From CAZYJD01 sp964647785 (GTDB lineage Bacteria > Bacteroidota > Bacteroidia > NS11-12g > UBA9320): a stretch of 30,161 nt of DNA. The notes under the pieces are model-generated. The model had not been told where the DNA came from. It saw only the letters and a list, made by a program, of their open reading frames with translations, and did not search any database. The stretch spans positions 1 through 30,161 of the forward strand of contig CAZYJD010000018.1 of the NCBI GenBank assembly GCA_964647785.1, written 5' to 3'. This document shows, piece after piece, positions 15,647 through 23,002 of the stretch (the first letter of the stretch is position 1; the number at the start of each line of letters is the position of its first letter). A program made the translations under genes and the position numbers.

Positions 15647-16789
15647 ATGGAATTTAAACTATCAGAAGAACATTTGATGATACAGCAGGCGGCAAGAGAC
15701 TTTGCCCAAACAGAACTGCTGCCGGGCGTTATTGAGCGTGATGAGAAAGAAATTTTTCCAATGGAACAGATTCGCAAGATGGGCGAACTGGGCTTTATGG
15801 GCATGATGGTTGACCCGCAATACGGCGGGGGCGGCATGGATACCATCAGCTATGTGCTTGCCATGGAAGAAATTAGCAAGATTGATGCATCAGCATCGGT
15901 GGTGATGTCGGTAAACAATAGCCTTGTTTGCTGGGGGCTGGAAACATTTGGCACCGAAGAACAAAAGCAGAAATACCTCGTGCCCCTTGCACAGGGGAAA
16001 ATACACGGTGCTTTTTGTCTTTCTGAACCTGAGGCAGGATCGGATGCAACCTCTCAACGCACCACGGCCATTGACAAAGGGGATCATTACTTGTTGAACG
16101 GAACCAAAAACTGGATCACCAATGGCGGCACTGCAGATGTTTACCTCGTGATTGCACAAACGGATGTTGCCAAGGGTCATCGCGGAATCAATGCGCTTAT
16201 TGTGGAAAAAACCATGCCTGGTTTTCAGGTGGGTAAAAAAGAGGATAAGATGGGAATTCGCGGATCAGATACCCATTCAATCATGTTCACCGATGTAAAA
16301 GTTCCCAAAGAAAACCGCATTGGTGAAGATGGCTTCGGATTCAAATTTGCCATGAAAACCCTTTCAGGTGGAAGAATCGGAATTGCTTCTCAGGCCTTGG
16401 GAATTGCTTCAGGTGCCATGGAATTGGCCATTAAATACTCCAAAGAAAGAAAAGCATTTGGAACAGAAATCATGAACCACCAGGCCATCCAGTTTAAATT
16501 GGCTGATATGGCCACTGAAATTGAAGCAGCGCGTTTGTTGTGCTTGAAAGCTGCATGGCTCAAAGACAACGATGGCGACTACGACCAAGCGGGTAGCATG
16601 GCGAAATTATTTGCCTCGGAAGTAGCCATGAAAACCACCACTGAAGCAGTGCAAGTGCACGGCGGTTATGGCTATGTGCGCGAATACCATGTGGAGCGGA
16701 TGATGCGCGATGCAAAAATCACCCAGATTTACGAAGGCACTTCAGAAATCCAGCGCATTGTGATTGCGCGCTCACTCCTAAAAGGTTAA
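15647..16789 (+). CDS. Acyl-CoA dehydrogenase (short-chain type)
   Basis: This FAD flavoenzyme oxidises acyl-CoA to trans-2-enoyl-CoA, passing electrons to an electron transfer flavoprotein. The 380-residue product covers the three family domains, with the signatures CLSEPEAGSDA (FAD/substrate loop), NGTKNWITNGG and GGYGYVREYHVERMMRDAKI. The catalytic base is in IYEGTSEIQR (Glu363), at the position used by short- and medium-chain enzymes. The opening MEFKLSEEHLMIQQAARDFA also fits. Similarity in style to butyryl-CoA dehydrogenases suggests short-chain substrates; the exact chain length cannot be read from the sequence. It appears to be a single-gene unit: the divergent ldcA lies upstream and dtd converges 4 nt after its stop. 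A weak TAATTTCG box lies 16 nt before the ATG. Confidence 0.95.
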   Translation: MEFKLSEEHLMIQQAARDFAQTELLPGVIERDEKEIFPMEQIRKMGELGFMGMMVDPQYGGGGMDTISYVLAMEEISKIDASASVVMSVNNSLVCWGLETFGTEEQKQKYLVPLAQGKIHGAFCLSEPEAGSDATSQRTTAIDKGDHYLLNGTKNWITNGGTADVYLVIAQTDVAKGHRGINALIVEKTMPGFQVGKKEDKMGIRGSDTHSIMFTDVKVPKENRIGEDGFGFKFAMKTLSGGRIGIASQALGIASGAMELAIKYSKERKAFGTEIMNHQAIQFKLADMATEIEAARLLCLKAAWLKDNDGDYDQAGSMAKLFASEVAMKTTTEAVQVHGGYGYVREYHVERMMRDAKITQIYEGTSEIQRIVIARSLLKG

Positions 16790-16793
16790 AGTA

Positions 16794-17246
16794 TCATTCG
16801 CGCTTGCGGCTGTCCATCCAAATGGTGACCGGCCCGTCGTTGAGCAATTCCACCTGCATATCTGCACCAAATGCACCTGTTTGAACACGGAGGGCACTCT
16901 GCTGTGCCATTTGTTCACAAAAAAAACGGTAGAGGGTTTCGGCCTGCTCAGGAGCTGCGGCACGAATAAAACTGGGTCGATTGCCCTTGCGGGTTGATGC
17001 GTGCAGGGTAAATTGGCTCACCACCAAAACCTCCCCGTTGATTTGCTCAACACTCAAGTTCATCTTCCCCGCTTCATCAGCGAAAATGCGCATGCTTTTG
17101 ATCTTGCCCACCAGCCATAAGGCATCGGCTTCTTTATCTTCATGTTCAACGCCAAGGAAAATGAGTAAGCCCCTGCCCACCGCAGCAATTTTTTGGCCTT
17201 CTACTTCTACCGAAGCTGCCTTTACCCGCTGTATGATTGCTCGCAT
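16794..17246 (-). CDS. dtd: D-aminoacyl-tRNA deacylase
   Basis: DTD hydrolyses D-amino acids (and glycine on tRNA-Ala) from mischarged tRNA, a proofreading task in the cytoplasm. The 150-residue product is exactly family length and shows both active-site motifs, SQFTLHA (Thr80) and NDGPVTIWMD with the Gly-cisPro pair (138-139). The frame is open back to 17297, but MRAIIQRVKAASVEV is the universal family N-terminus, so ATG 17246 is used. There is no Shine-Dalgarno; a TTCTTTTG box (minus strand, 17251-17258) ends 4 nt before the ATG. It converges on the acyl-CoA dehydrogenase gene with 4 nt between stops. Confidence 0.96.
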   Translation of the reverse strand: MRAIIQRVKAASVEVEGQKIAAVGRGLLIFLGVEHEDKEADALWLVGKIKSMRIFADEAGKMNLSVEQINGEVLVVSQFTLHASTRKGNRPSFIRAAAPEQAETLYRFFCEQMAQQSALRVQTGAFGADMQVELLNDGPVTIWMDSRKRE

Positions 17247-17477
17247 GTCACAAAAGAAGGAAGCTGTTGGAGCTTGCGAAAAAGCACTTTTCCACATTGA
17301 CCGGCTTTGAATTTGTCCATGGCCACCGTTCTCAAAGATTGAAGCGGTTTTGCTTGCCTTTTTAATCCGAGCATGGGTTCTCTGACTTACTGCATTTTAT
17401 TGCCCCATGATGCCGATGCGTCCTGTCTGCTAAAGTTCAGAAAAACGTTAAGGAGAATGAAGACCCTTCTTTTCGGT

Positions 17478-17485
17478 TAAATTTG
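17478..17485 (+). promoter_or_regulatory. Bacteroidota -7 box of the DUF5723 gene
   Basis: TAAATTTG is a perfect TAnnTTTG match ending 3 nt before the ATG at 17489. No TTTG partner is visible upstream. The rest of the 242-bp intergenic stretch 17247-17488 holds no gene I can support. Confidence 0.45.
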
Positions 17486-17488
17486 TTC

Positions 17489-19195
17489 ATGCGACCAATC
17501 CTACTGGTTATTATTTCCCTTCACTTTTTATCGGCCCGGGCGCAGATGCACCGCAGTTGGTATGGCAGCAATTACGGGGGGTTGCAAGCCGTAAGCATGA
17601 ACCCGGCCATGCTGGCCGACAATCGCTATGAATGGCAGGCTTCGCTTTTCCAAATAGGCGTGGATGTGCAGAACAATTATTTGCAATTGCGCACCCCTTA
17701 CAGCCAATACAAAGCCATGAGCGGAAATTTGGCCCCGCAGTTCATCGACAGCAATGGGGTAGCCCTGTTTCGAAATTATATGCTCGAAGAAAAAATCAAC
17801 GGGCGCAAGAAGTATGGGTACTTGCATACGCAGATTTCGGGGCCTGCTTTCATGATGAACTTTAAAGATCGCAGCGGTATTGCCATCTCCTATAGCTTGC
17901 ATACTGAGTTTTTTGCCGCGGGTTTAAATGAATCGCTGCTCAAAATATTTACCGAAGATTTCGACGACCTCAATCCTGCCTATGATGTGGATGCCAATCA
18001 GAAACGTTTGATGGGGCAAGTTTACGAGCAAAAGAATTTTGGCGTGGGTGCACATGCCTACGCTTCCTGGAATTTTTCATACGCACGTGAAGTTTATGAG
18101 AGTCCATACCACTATGCAAAAGCCGGCATCACCTTCAGGCGTTTGCACGGTTTTGGCGGGGGCTACTTCAATGTAAACCGCTTAGGCTATCGGGCCAGTG
18201 GCATCGATACCGTGCAGTTCACCGATCCGGAGTTTGAATATGCATGGATTGACGACCAATATTACTCCGATTACCCTGTACCTTACAGCTTCAATCATCC
18301 GGGAAGGATGGGGCGCAGTCCCGGCCGGGGAGTGGGTGCAAATTTGGGATTGGTATATGAATACCGCCCCACTTCAAAAGGGCACAACTACCGCATGAAC
18401 GGCAAAATTTACGACAACCGTGAAATGAACAAATACGCCATCAGGGCCGCGGTTTCCCTCAATAATATCGGACGCATACGCTATCGTTTTGAATACCTCG
18501 ACAGCCAACGCAATCAAGTTGTCAAAACGCAAACCCGCACCTCATCTTACACCGGCATGGTTCAGTGGAACGATTTTGATCAGGCCGGAGGTTCCATAGA
18601 GAGTTCAGAAGACTTCGATTCGCTGGTGAGTGCTCTTTTCGGAAAAAATGCAGCGCACATGACCGATCATATGGTGATTCGCTTGCCCATGGCCCTCAAT
18701 ATTCAACTGGATTACCATTTAAGAGACCAATGGTACCTGGGAGTATTCTATACCCAGAGCCTGCGTTTAAAAGATGTAAGTGGCATTCGATATCCGAATA
18801 TGCTGAGCGTACAGGGACGATACGAAAAACGCCGTTGGGAAGTTGGCGGAAGCATCACCATGGGTAACTTCTACCAATGGCTGCACGTAGGACTGAGTGG
18901 CCGCTATGGGCCATTCTTCATTGGCACCGATCAATTGGGGAGTTTTTTGTCTTCCAAAAGAACCAATGGCCTCAGTTTTTATGTTGGTCTGCAAGGCGGC
19001 ATTCCCTACCGCAAGCATAAAGATTCAGACGGAGATGGCGTGAGCGACGATCAGGACGAATGCAAATCAGAGCCGGGAACACTGGAGTGCAAAGGATGCC
19101 CGGATCGCGATTTTGACGGAGTGCCTGATAAGGAAGATAAATGCCCGGATGAATACGGCGATTATGAGGAAGACGGTTGCCCTATTAAAGAGTGA
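17489..19195 (+). CDS. DUF5723-type outer-membrane protein with C-terminal TSP3 repeats
   Basis: The 568-residue product begins with a signal peptide (MRPILLVIISLHFLSARAQ) and continues with WYGSNYGGLQAVSMNPAMLAD, the start of the Bacteroidota DUF5723 outer-membrane family. The middle 450 residues are rich in alternating aromatic/polar strands, as in a beta-barrel. The last 57 residues carry calcium-binding thrombospondin type 3 repeats: DSDGDGVSDDQDEC, then CPDRDFDGVPDKEDKCPDEYGD, ending EEDGCPIKE. In many Bacteroidota proteins such repeats join a barrel to an OmpA peptidoglycan-binding domain; here the protein stops exactly where OmpA would begin. The upstream TTG at 17483 lies inside the -7 box, so ATG 17489 is used. 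Function unknown; a surface or envelope role is inferred. Confidence 0.85.
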   Translation: MRPILLVIISLHFLSARAQMHRSWYGSNYGGLQAVSMNPAMLADNRYEWQASLFQIGVDVQNNYLQLRTPYSQYKAMSGNLAPQFIDSNGVALFRNYMLEEKINGRKKYGYLHTQISGPAFMMNFKDRSGIAISYSLHTEFFAAGLNESLLKIFTEDFDDLNPAYDVDANQKRLMGQVYEQKNFGVGAHAYASWNFSYAREVYESPYHYAKAGITFRRLHGFGGGYFNVNRLGYRASGIDTVQFTDPEFEYAWIDDQYYSDYPVPYSFNHPGRMGRSPGRGVGANLGLVYEYRPTSKGHNYRMNGKIYDNREMNKYAIRAAVSLNNIGRIRYRFEYLDSQRNQVVKTQTRTSSYTGMVQWNDFDQAGGSIESSEDFDSLVSALFGKNAAHMTDHMVIRLPMALNIQLDYHLRDQWYLGVFYTQSLRLKDVSGIRYPNMLSVQGRYEKRRWEVGGSITMGNFYQWLHVGLSGRYGPFFIGTDQLGSFLSSKRTNGLSFYVGLQGGIPYRKHKDSDGDGVSDDQDECKSEPGTLECKGCPDRDFDGVPDKEDKCPDEYGDYEEDGCPIKE

Positions 19196-19230
19196 ACCGG
19201 CTACATACCGACTCCTTTCTCATGAAAAGT

Positions 19231-19252
19231 AAGCTTGCCTTGCGGGCAGCTT
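19231..19252. terminator. Possible hairpin between convergent genes
   Basis: AAGCTtGCC, loop TTGCG, GGCAGCTT can pair (5 bp, one bulge, 3 bp) in the 104-bp gap between the DUF5723 gene and the convergent FAD oxidoreductase. There is no long T-run after it on either strand, so terminator activity is only suggested by position. Confidence 0.3.
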
Positions 19253-19299
19253 GCATTTGTTGTGCCGCTTGAAACGCTCATTGTAAGCTGTTTGATGCT

Positions 19300-20433
19300 T
19301 CACCCCTCAACAAGGGCAGCAATTCTCTCGGCCAAAACACTGCTCAGGGCCACTCCCATGCCCCCCAGCCGAACCCCCAAATGCACTCCGGGACTGATTG
19401 TTTTAACAATGGGAGATTTCGCAGGACCAAAACCCATGGTTCCGCTCCAGCGATAATCCACGCTAAAGTCTTCTTTCTGCTGCAATACCTCTTCCTTCAC
19501 AAAACGATACAGTTCTGCTTGAATTTTCGCATTCAAGTGCCACTCATAGCTTTGCTCAGTTTCTGCATCCATGTTTCGGGCTCCACCAATCAATATCCGA
19601 TCGCCCAATGCACGCCAATAATAATAACCGTGATCAAAGTGATAAATTCCTTTTAAATGATGTTGCATGGGGGCGCTCACCAATACTTGTCCCCTTGCGG
19701 GTAGCACCGCGGCCTCAGGAATAAGCCTTGCCGCAAAGGCGTTGTTGCAAATAAATAGTTGACTTGCTCGTATGCTGCCCAGTGAAGGGACCTCCACCAT
19801 CAAATGATTGCCCTGCCTTAGCCAGCTCTTCACTTCTGCTCCACCATAAATCTCCGCTCCCATTCTGGTGGCACGCTGCCAGGCCATGCGATACAATTTT
19901 CCAGTATTCAGATGTCCTTCATAAGGGTTGCCAATGGCACCGATGGCCGAGCGAAATGGCAGTTCTTGTGGTTTTTCAACCGGATGGAAAACCCCCTTTA
20001 TTCCCGTTGCTTCCAACATGAGCTGATTGGCGCGCGGCAAATAATCCATTGCCATGTGCCAGTCGGATTCATTTTTGGCAGAGAAAATTTCATGGCTACC
20101 ATCAAAATTAAGGTCGACCCGGTTCTCGCCGAACATCTTCTGTATTTTCTTCAAACCGCGATATCGATCCGCCATGAGCGCATAGACTTCATCTTCCGGA
20201 GAATCCTGCAGATCGAGTAAAATTTCACTGATGTTTCCAAAGCAAGCAAAACCCGCATTTCGGGTGCTCGCACCACGACTAAAGTTGCCTCTTTCTAGGA
20301 TAACCACCCTTTTAGAAGGATGCTTTTCCAAGAGTTCCATGGCCGTGTACAAACCGGTAAAGCCCGCACCAATGATCACAAAATCACTCGTAAGCAGGCT
20401 AGCTTTCTCCCAAATAGAACTGTGCGTAGTCAT
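19300..20433 (-). CDS. FAD-dependent amine/amino-acid oxidoreductase (DAO family)
   Basis: A 377-residue single-domain flavoprotein. The N-terminal dinucleotide fold is VIIGAGFTGLYTAMELLEK (GxGxxG), then VVILERGNFSRGASTRNAGF, the segment seen in glycine/D-amino-acid oxidase and gamma-glutamylputrescine oxidase relatives. Near the C-terminus ILIGGAR and VHLGVRLGGMGVALSS close the FAD site. It probably oxidises the C-N bond of a secondary amine or amino acid; the substrate cannot be named. It is the last gene of a minus-strand run after the DUF2805 gene (18 nt gap), with flavin reductase two genes upstream. CATTTTTG (minus, 20438-20445), 4 nt before the ATG, could be its own promoter. Confidence 0.88.
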   Translation of the reverse strand: MTTHSSIWEKASLLTSDFVIIGAGFTGLYTAMELLEKHPSKRVVILERGNFSRGASTRNAGFACFGNISEILLDLQDSPEDEVYALMADRYRGLKKIQKMFGENRVDLNFDGSHEIFSAKNESDWHMAMDYLPRANQLMLEATGIKGVFHPVEKPQELPFRSAIGAIGNPYEGHLNTGKLYRMAWQRATRMGAEIYGGAEVKSWLRQGNHLMVEVPSLGSIRASQLFICNNAFAARLIPEAAVLPARGQVLVSAPMQHHLKGIYHFDHGYYYWRALGDRILIGGARNMDAETEQSYEWHLNAKIQAELYRFVKEEVLQQKEDFSVDYRWSGTMGFGPAKSPIVKTISPGVHLGVRLGGMGVALSSVLAERIAALVEG

Positions 20434-20437
20434 GGCT

Positions 20438-20445
20438 CAAAAATG
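20438..20445 (-). promoter_or_regulatory. Possible -7 box of the FAD oxidoreductase
   Basis: Minus-strand CATTTTTG matches seven of eight TAnnTTTG positions and ends 4 nt before the ATG, the same box and spacing as ldcA. No upstream TTTG at 17-23 nt was seen, and the gene may simply be co-transcribed from the operon. Confidence 0.3.
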
Positions 20446-20451
20446 CACTTT

Positions 20452-20721
20452 TCAAGTGATTCGGTTGTTGCTGATGGATCGCTGTCGGGAACATTTAAAC
20501 CGCCCTGCCGCGAAAGGTCTTTTTTTCAGATGCTTGGTGCCCCTGCCTTGTACCCTTCTTCGCCACCTTTTAAAAGAAGAAGGCTTGAGTTGCTGCCGCA
20601 TAAGGGTGATGACTTCCTGTTCAGACAAACCAAACTGCAATTCAATGGCCTCAAACGGGGTGCGATCTTCCCAGGCCATTTCTACGATCCGATCGCATTC
20701 AATAGGGTTGGGCTTCCTCAT
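20452..20721 (-). CDS. DUF2805 (TIGR03643 family) small basic protein
   Basis: An 89-residue protein. Residues 6-58 match the DUF2805 pattern: IECDRIVEMAWEDRTPFEAI, QFGLSEQEVITLMRQQLK, PSSFKRWRRRV. The segment FGLSEQEVITLM has helix-turn-helix character, and the C-terminal 40 residues are strongly basic, so nucleic-acid binding is a reasonable inference; no function is established. The ATG overlaps the stop of the upstream flavin reductase gene as ATGA, showing translational coupling. Confidence 0.88.
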   Translation of the reverse strand: MRKPNPIECDRIVEMAWEDRTPFEAIELQFGLSEQEVITLMRQQLKPSSFKRWRRRVQGRGTKHLKKRPFAAGRFKCSRQRSISNNRIT

Positions 20722-21365
20722 CTATTTTTAGGGCTTACATTCTTGTTTGGCTCGGCATAAGCCAAGCGAACAAGCGATTTTGCACGGTAATAATCATCCA
20801 GGCCTGCTACCAAAAGTGGCGACAGTGCCTCCCAATCGAAAAATCCTTCTTCATTGTATTCCACCCCATTCCAGCGAATCCACTCGCAGCGACCAATAAC
20901 CATGAGCGTTTCATTGGCATGAATCAAGTGTTCTTCTTCATAACGCAGCCCAATGGAGATGAAGGCGTCCTGCAAGTAAGGCGCATCAAAGCCCTCCACA
21001 TTTGCCGTTGAAAGCCCGAGCATTGCGGCTTCAGAAACCCCTTTTTTAAACTTGGCAGATGTTTGATGCACCGCATTTACCATGGCAGCAGGCAAGTGGT
21101 TTATGACCATCGTGCCGGTTCGCTTCAAGTTGTTGTAGGTATGTCGCTCTACGGTGAGCGGCCTGAAAAACAAACCCAAGAAAGCCGGGTTGCTGCCGAT
21201 ATGGGTGAGGCTATTAAAAACGGCCAAATTACAGCCATCATCTTCATTTGCCGTAGAAACAACAACTGCCGGTTGAATGCCGCTGAGCAAATTGAACAGG
21301 ACGGCTCTAGCCCTTGACGGCATTGCGGCAAGATCTTCTGCCAGCGTGAATTTTATTCGATCCAT
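20718..21365 (-). CDS. Flavin reductase family protein (FMN-binding split barrel)
   Basis: A 215-residue protein of the flavin reductase-like family. It shows the split-barrel order: a strand with QPAVVVSTANEDDGCNLAVFNSLTHIGSNP (flavin phosphate contact region), PAFLGLFFRPL, RTGTMVINHLP and the later SAKFKKGVSEAAMLGLS segment. These proteins bind FMN and reduce it with NAD(P)H or act as flavin-dependent reductases; the substrate is unknown. The start overlaps the upstream lipoprotein gene by 13 nt and the end overlaps the DUF2805 start by 4 nt. The FAD oxidoreductase follows downstream, so the unit may share flavin chemistry. Confidence 0.92.
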   Translation of the reverse strand: MDRIKFTLAEDLAAMPSRARAVLFNLLSGIQPAVVVSTANEDDGCNLAVFNSLTHIGSNPAFLGLFFRPLTVERHTYNNLKRTGTMVINHLPAAMVNAVHQTSAKFKKGVSEAAMLGLSTANVEGFDAPYLQDAFISIGLRYEEEHLIHANETLMVIGRCEWIRWNGVEYNEEGFFDWEALSPLLVAGLDDYYRAKSLVRLAYAEPNKNVSPKNR

Positions 21366-21871
21366 TTTAAATAATCCTGTACTACTTTTTTAAAAACTTT
21401 TTCCTGCGATGGGCCAAACAAAGGCCTGTTTCTCACCATCAAAGTGCAACCTTTTTCCCGCAAGCGGTATAATTCGTAAAGCCATTTACTTGCAGCAGCA
21501 GGTGGCATGGGGCGGTAGTCCAGTATACTTGAATGGTCTGCACATTGACAATGAATGCGGAAGGTATCTGACTGAAACCATTCATTGGGCTCAGGAATTA
21601 AATACACTTCATTTCGCTGCCAGGCATCTGCTATGCTGAGCTGTATGTTCGGTTCAGTAGCATTGTTCGTTTGGTCTTTTAATCGGTACGTTCGAATGCC
21701 TGTTTTTCCTCCCTCCTCCATCTGATAATAAGGGCTGCGAACATTTTGAAAAAATAAGCGGGCATCATCCCTGGTGTAAATACGATTACCCTCCGGAAAT
21801 CTGAATTCAGCAGTGGGGCCGTTGCACGCCCATGCAAGCAAAGCAAGCCCCCAAAAGATGATCGATCGCAT
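21353..21871 (-). CDS. Putative lipoprotein of unknown function
   Basis: The 172-residue product starts MRSIIFWGLALLAWACNGPT, a lipoprotein signal with cysteine at residue 16; the -3 to -1 residues AWA are an acceptable though unusual lipobox. The mature part is soluble-looking and mixed alpha/beta, with FPEGNRIYTRDDARLFFQNV and a C-terminal GPSQEKVFKKVVQDYLKWIE. I recognise no family. A TTG at 21880 in frame would add three residues and is not preferred. It leads the four-gene minus-strand run to the FAD oxidoreductase and overlaps the flavin reductase start by 13 nt. An AATGTTTG box (minus, 21878-21885) lies 6 nt before the ATG. Confidence 0.75.
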   Translation of the reverse strand: MRSIIFWGLALLAWACNGPTAEFRFPEGNRIYTRDDARLFFQNVRSPYYQMEEGGKTGIRTYRLKDQTNNATEPNIQLSIADAWQRNEVYLIPEPNEWFQSDTFRIHCQCADHSSILDYRPMPPAAASKWLYELYRLREKGCTLMVRNRPLFGPSQEKVFKKVVQDYLKWIE

Positions 21872-22000
21872 GACATACAAACATTTGAAGCATGATTGGG
21901 TTTTTGTTAAAATGGGATTTCAGGCAACCATGAAGAAAGAGCAATGCCTTCGCTGTTGAAAATGATTGCTAAATAACTTTTCTTTGGAGAAAGTATAGCT

Positions 22001-22513
22001 ATGAGAAACAAATTGTTCATGATATTATCCGTGATGGCAATGGCCTTTTTGGCATGCAATCCGGAAACCAAACAAGCCAACTACACCCTTGAGAATTTGA
22101 GCTTTGAATTCGAAGGTCCGCTTTTTGAAGGCCCCAATACCGGGCAATACACCTTGGAAGTTCAATTGGATAAGGTACTGGAGGGATTGGCCTCTGAAAC
22201 AGCAAAAGTTCGCCATGCACGCCTGAATAAGGCCGTCATCCGCCCAGGAGAAGGTTCTGATTTTAGCCTGATCAACAGCTTGGTGCTGCAACTGGCCTCT
22301 GATGATGCTGAAATGATGGAAATTGGGGTGCTCAACCCCGTTCCCGAAGGCAGCAATGAAGCAGAATTGAATGCCTCTACCGAAGCAGATGTCGCAGATT
22401 TTTTCAATGGAAAATCGTTCATTCTGGTGCTCGATGCAGGGCTTAAAGAAGATTTATACGACAACATGATACTCAAAGGCACTTTTGAATTCAGCCTGGA
22501 AATACAAGAATAA
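22001..22513 (+). CDS. Putative lipoprotein of unknown function
   Basis: The 170-residue product begins MRNKLFMILSVMAMAFLACN, a clear lipoprotein signal with lipobox FLAC (Cys19). The mature part alternates hydrophobic and acidic strands (YTLENLSFEFEGPLFEGP, GQYTLEVQLDKVLE, SFILVLDAGL) and looks like a small beta-sandwich; its only cysteine is the lipid-modified one. I do not recognise the family. A GGAGA ribosome site lies 10 nt before the ATG. It leads a three-gene operon with DUF2147 (12 nt downstream) and DUF6268 proteins, all exported, so an envelope function is inferred. Weak TAACTTTT and TTTCTTTG boxes lie upstream (21974-21986). Confidence 0.8.
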   Translation: MRNKLFMILSVMAMAFLACNPETKQANYTLENLSFEFEGPLFEGPNTGQYTLEVQLDKVLEGLASETAKVRHARLNKAVIRPGEGSDFSLINSLVLQLASDDAEMMEIGVLNPVPEGSNEAELNASTEADVADFFNGKSFILVLDAGLKEDLYDNMILKGTFEFSLEIQE

Positions 22514-22525
22514 AACAGCATACAA

Positions 22526-22993
22526 ATGAGAAAAATAGCATTCACTTTATTATTCGCCCTTGTGGCCAGCTTTCTGATGGCCTTGGTGAGCGAAGACGAA
22601 GGCGACCGCCTGCTTGGGGTATGGGAACCCAGCCATGGTCGTGCACGTGTTAAAATTGAAAAAATCGGCAGTAAATTCTACGGAAAAATTGTTTGGCTCA
22701 AAGAGCCTGTGGATGAAGAGACCGGTAAACCCAAGGTGGACAAACGCAATCCCGATGAAAGCATGCGCTCGGTGCCACTTAAGGGATACAGGATTTTAAA
22801 AGACTTTGTTTACAAGGGCAACGATGAGTGGACCGATGGAAGCATTTACGATCCCTTGAACGGAAGCACTTACAACTGCACCATCAAAATGAAGGATCCC
22901 AACACCCTGGATATCAGGGGATACATTGGTATTTCAACCTTCGGAAGAACCGATGTATGGAAACGCCTTCAAATACCTTCGAAAAAGAAATAA
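22526..22993 (+). CDS. DUF2147 domain-containing exported protein
   Basis: A 155-residue protein with an N-terminal signal peptide (MRKIAFTLLFALVASFLMA) and the DUF2147 fold. Landmarks are LLGVWEPSHGRARVKIEKIG, FYGKIVWLKEP, KGYRILKDF, GSIYDPLNGSTYNCTIKM and LDIRGYIGISTFGRTDVWKR. Members are secreted small beta-barrel proteins, lipocalin-like in outline and common in Bacteroidota and Proteobacteria; their ligand is unknown. It sits between a lipoprotein gene (12 nt) and a DUF6268 beta-barrel gene (9 nt) and is probably co-transcribed with them. Confidence 0.93.
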   Translation: MRKIAFTLLFALVASFLMALVSEDEGDRLLGVWEPSHGRARVKIEKIGSKFYGKIVWLKEPVDEETGKPKVDKRNPDESMRSVPLKGYRILKDFVYKGNDEWTDGSIYDPLNGSTYNCTIKMKDPNTLDIRGYIGISTFGRTDVWKRLQIPSKKK

Positions 22994-23002
22994 TCAACCG
23001 CC

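Noticed and set aside
17320..17370. Possible hairpin AAGC-ggtttt-GCTT followed by T-run
   Set aside because: The stem is only 4 bp and no gene ends just before it on the plus strand.
17457..17480. Seven-codon ORF (MKTLLFG) after AAGGAG just upstream of the DUF5723 gene, a possible leader peptide
   Set aside because: The AAGGAG is only 1 nt from the ATG, too close for normal initiation, and the ORF stop overlaps the -7 box, so it would lie upstream of the transcript start.
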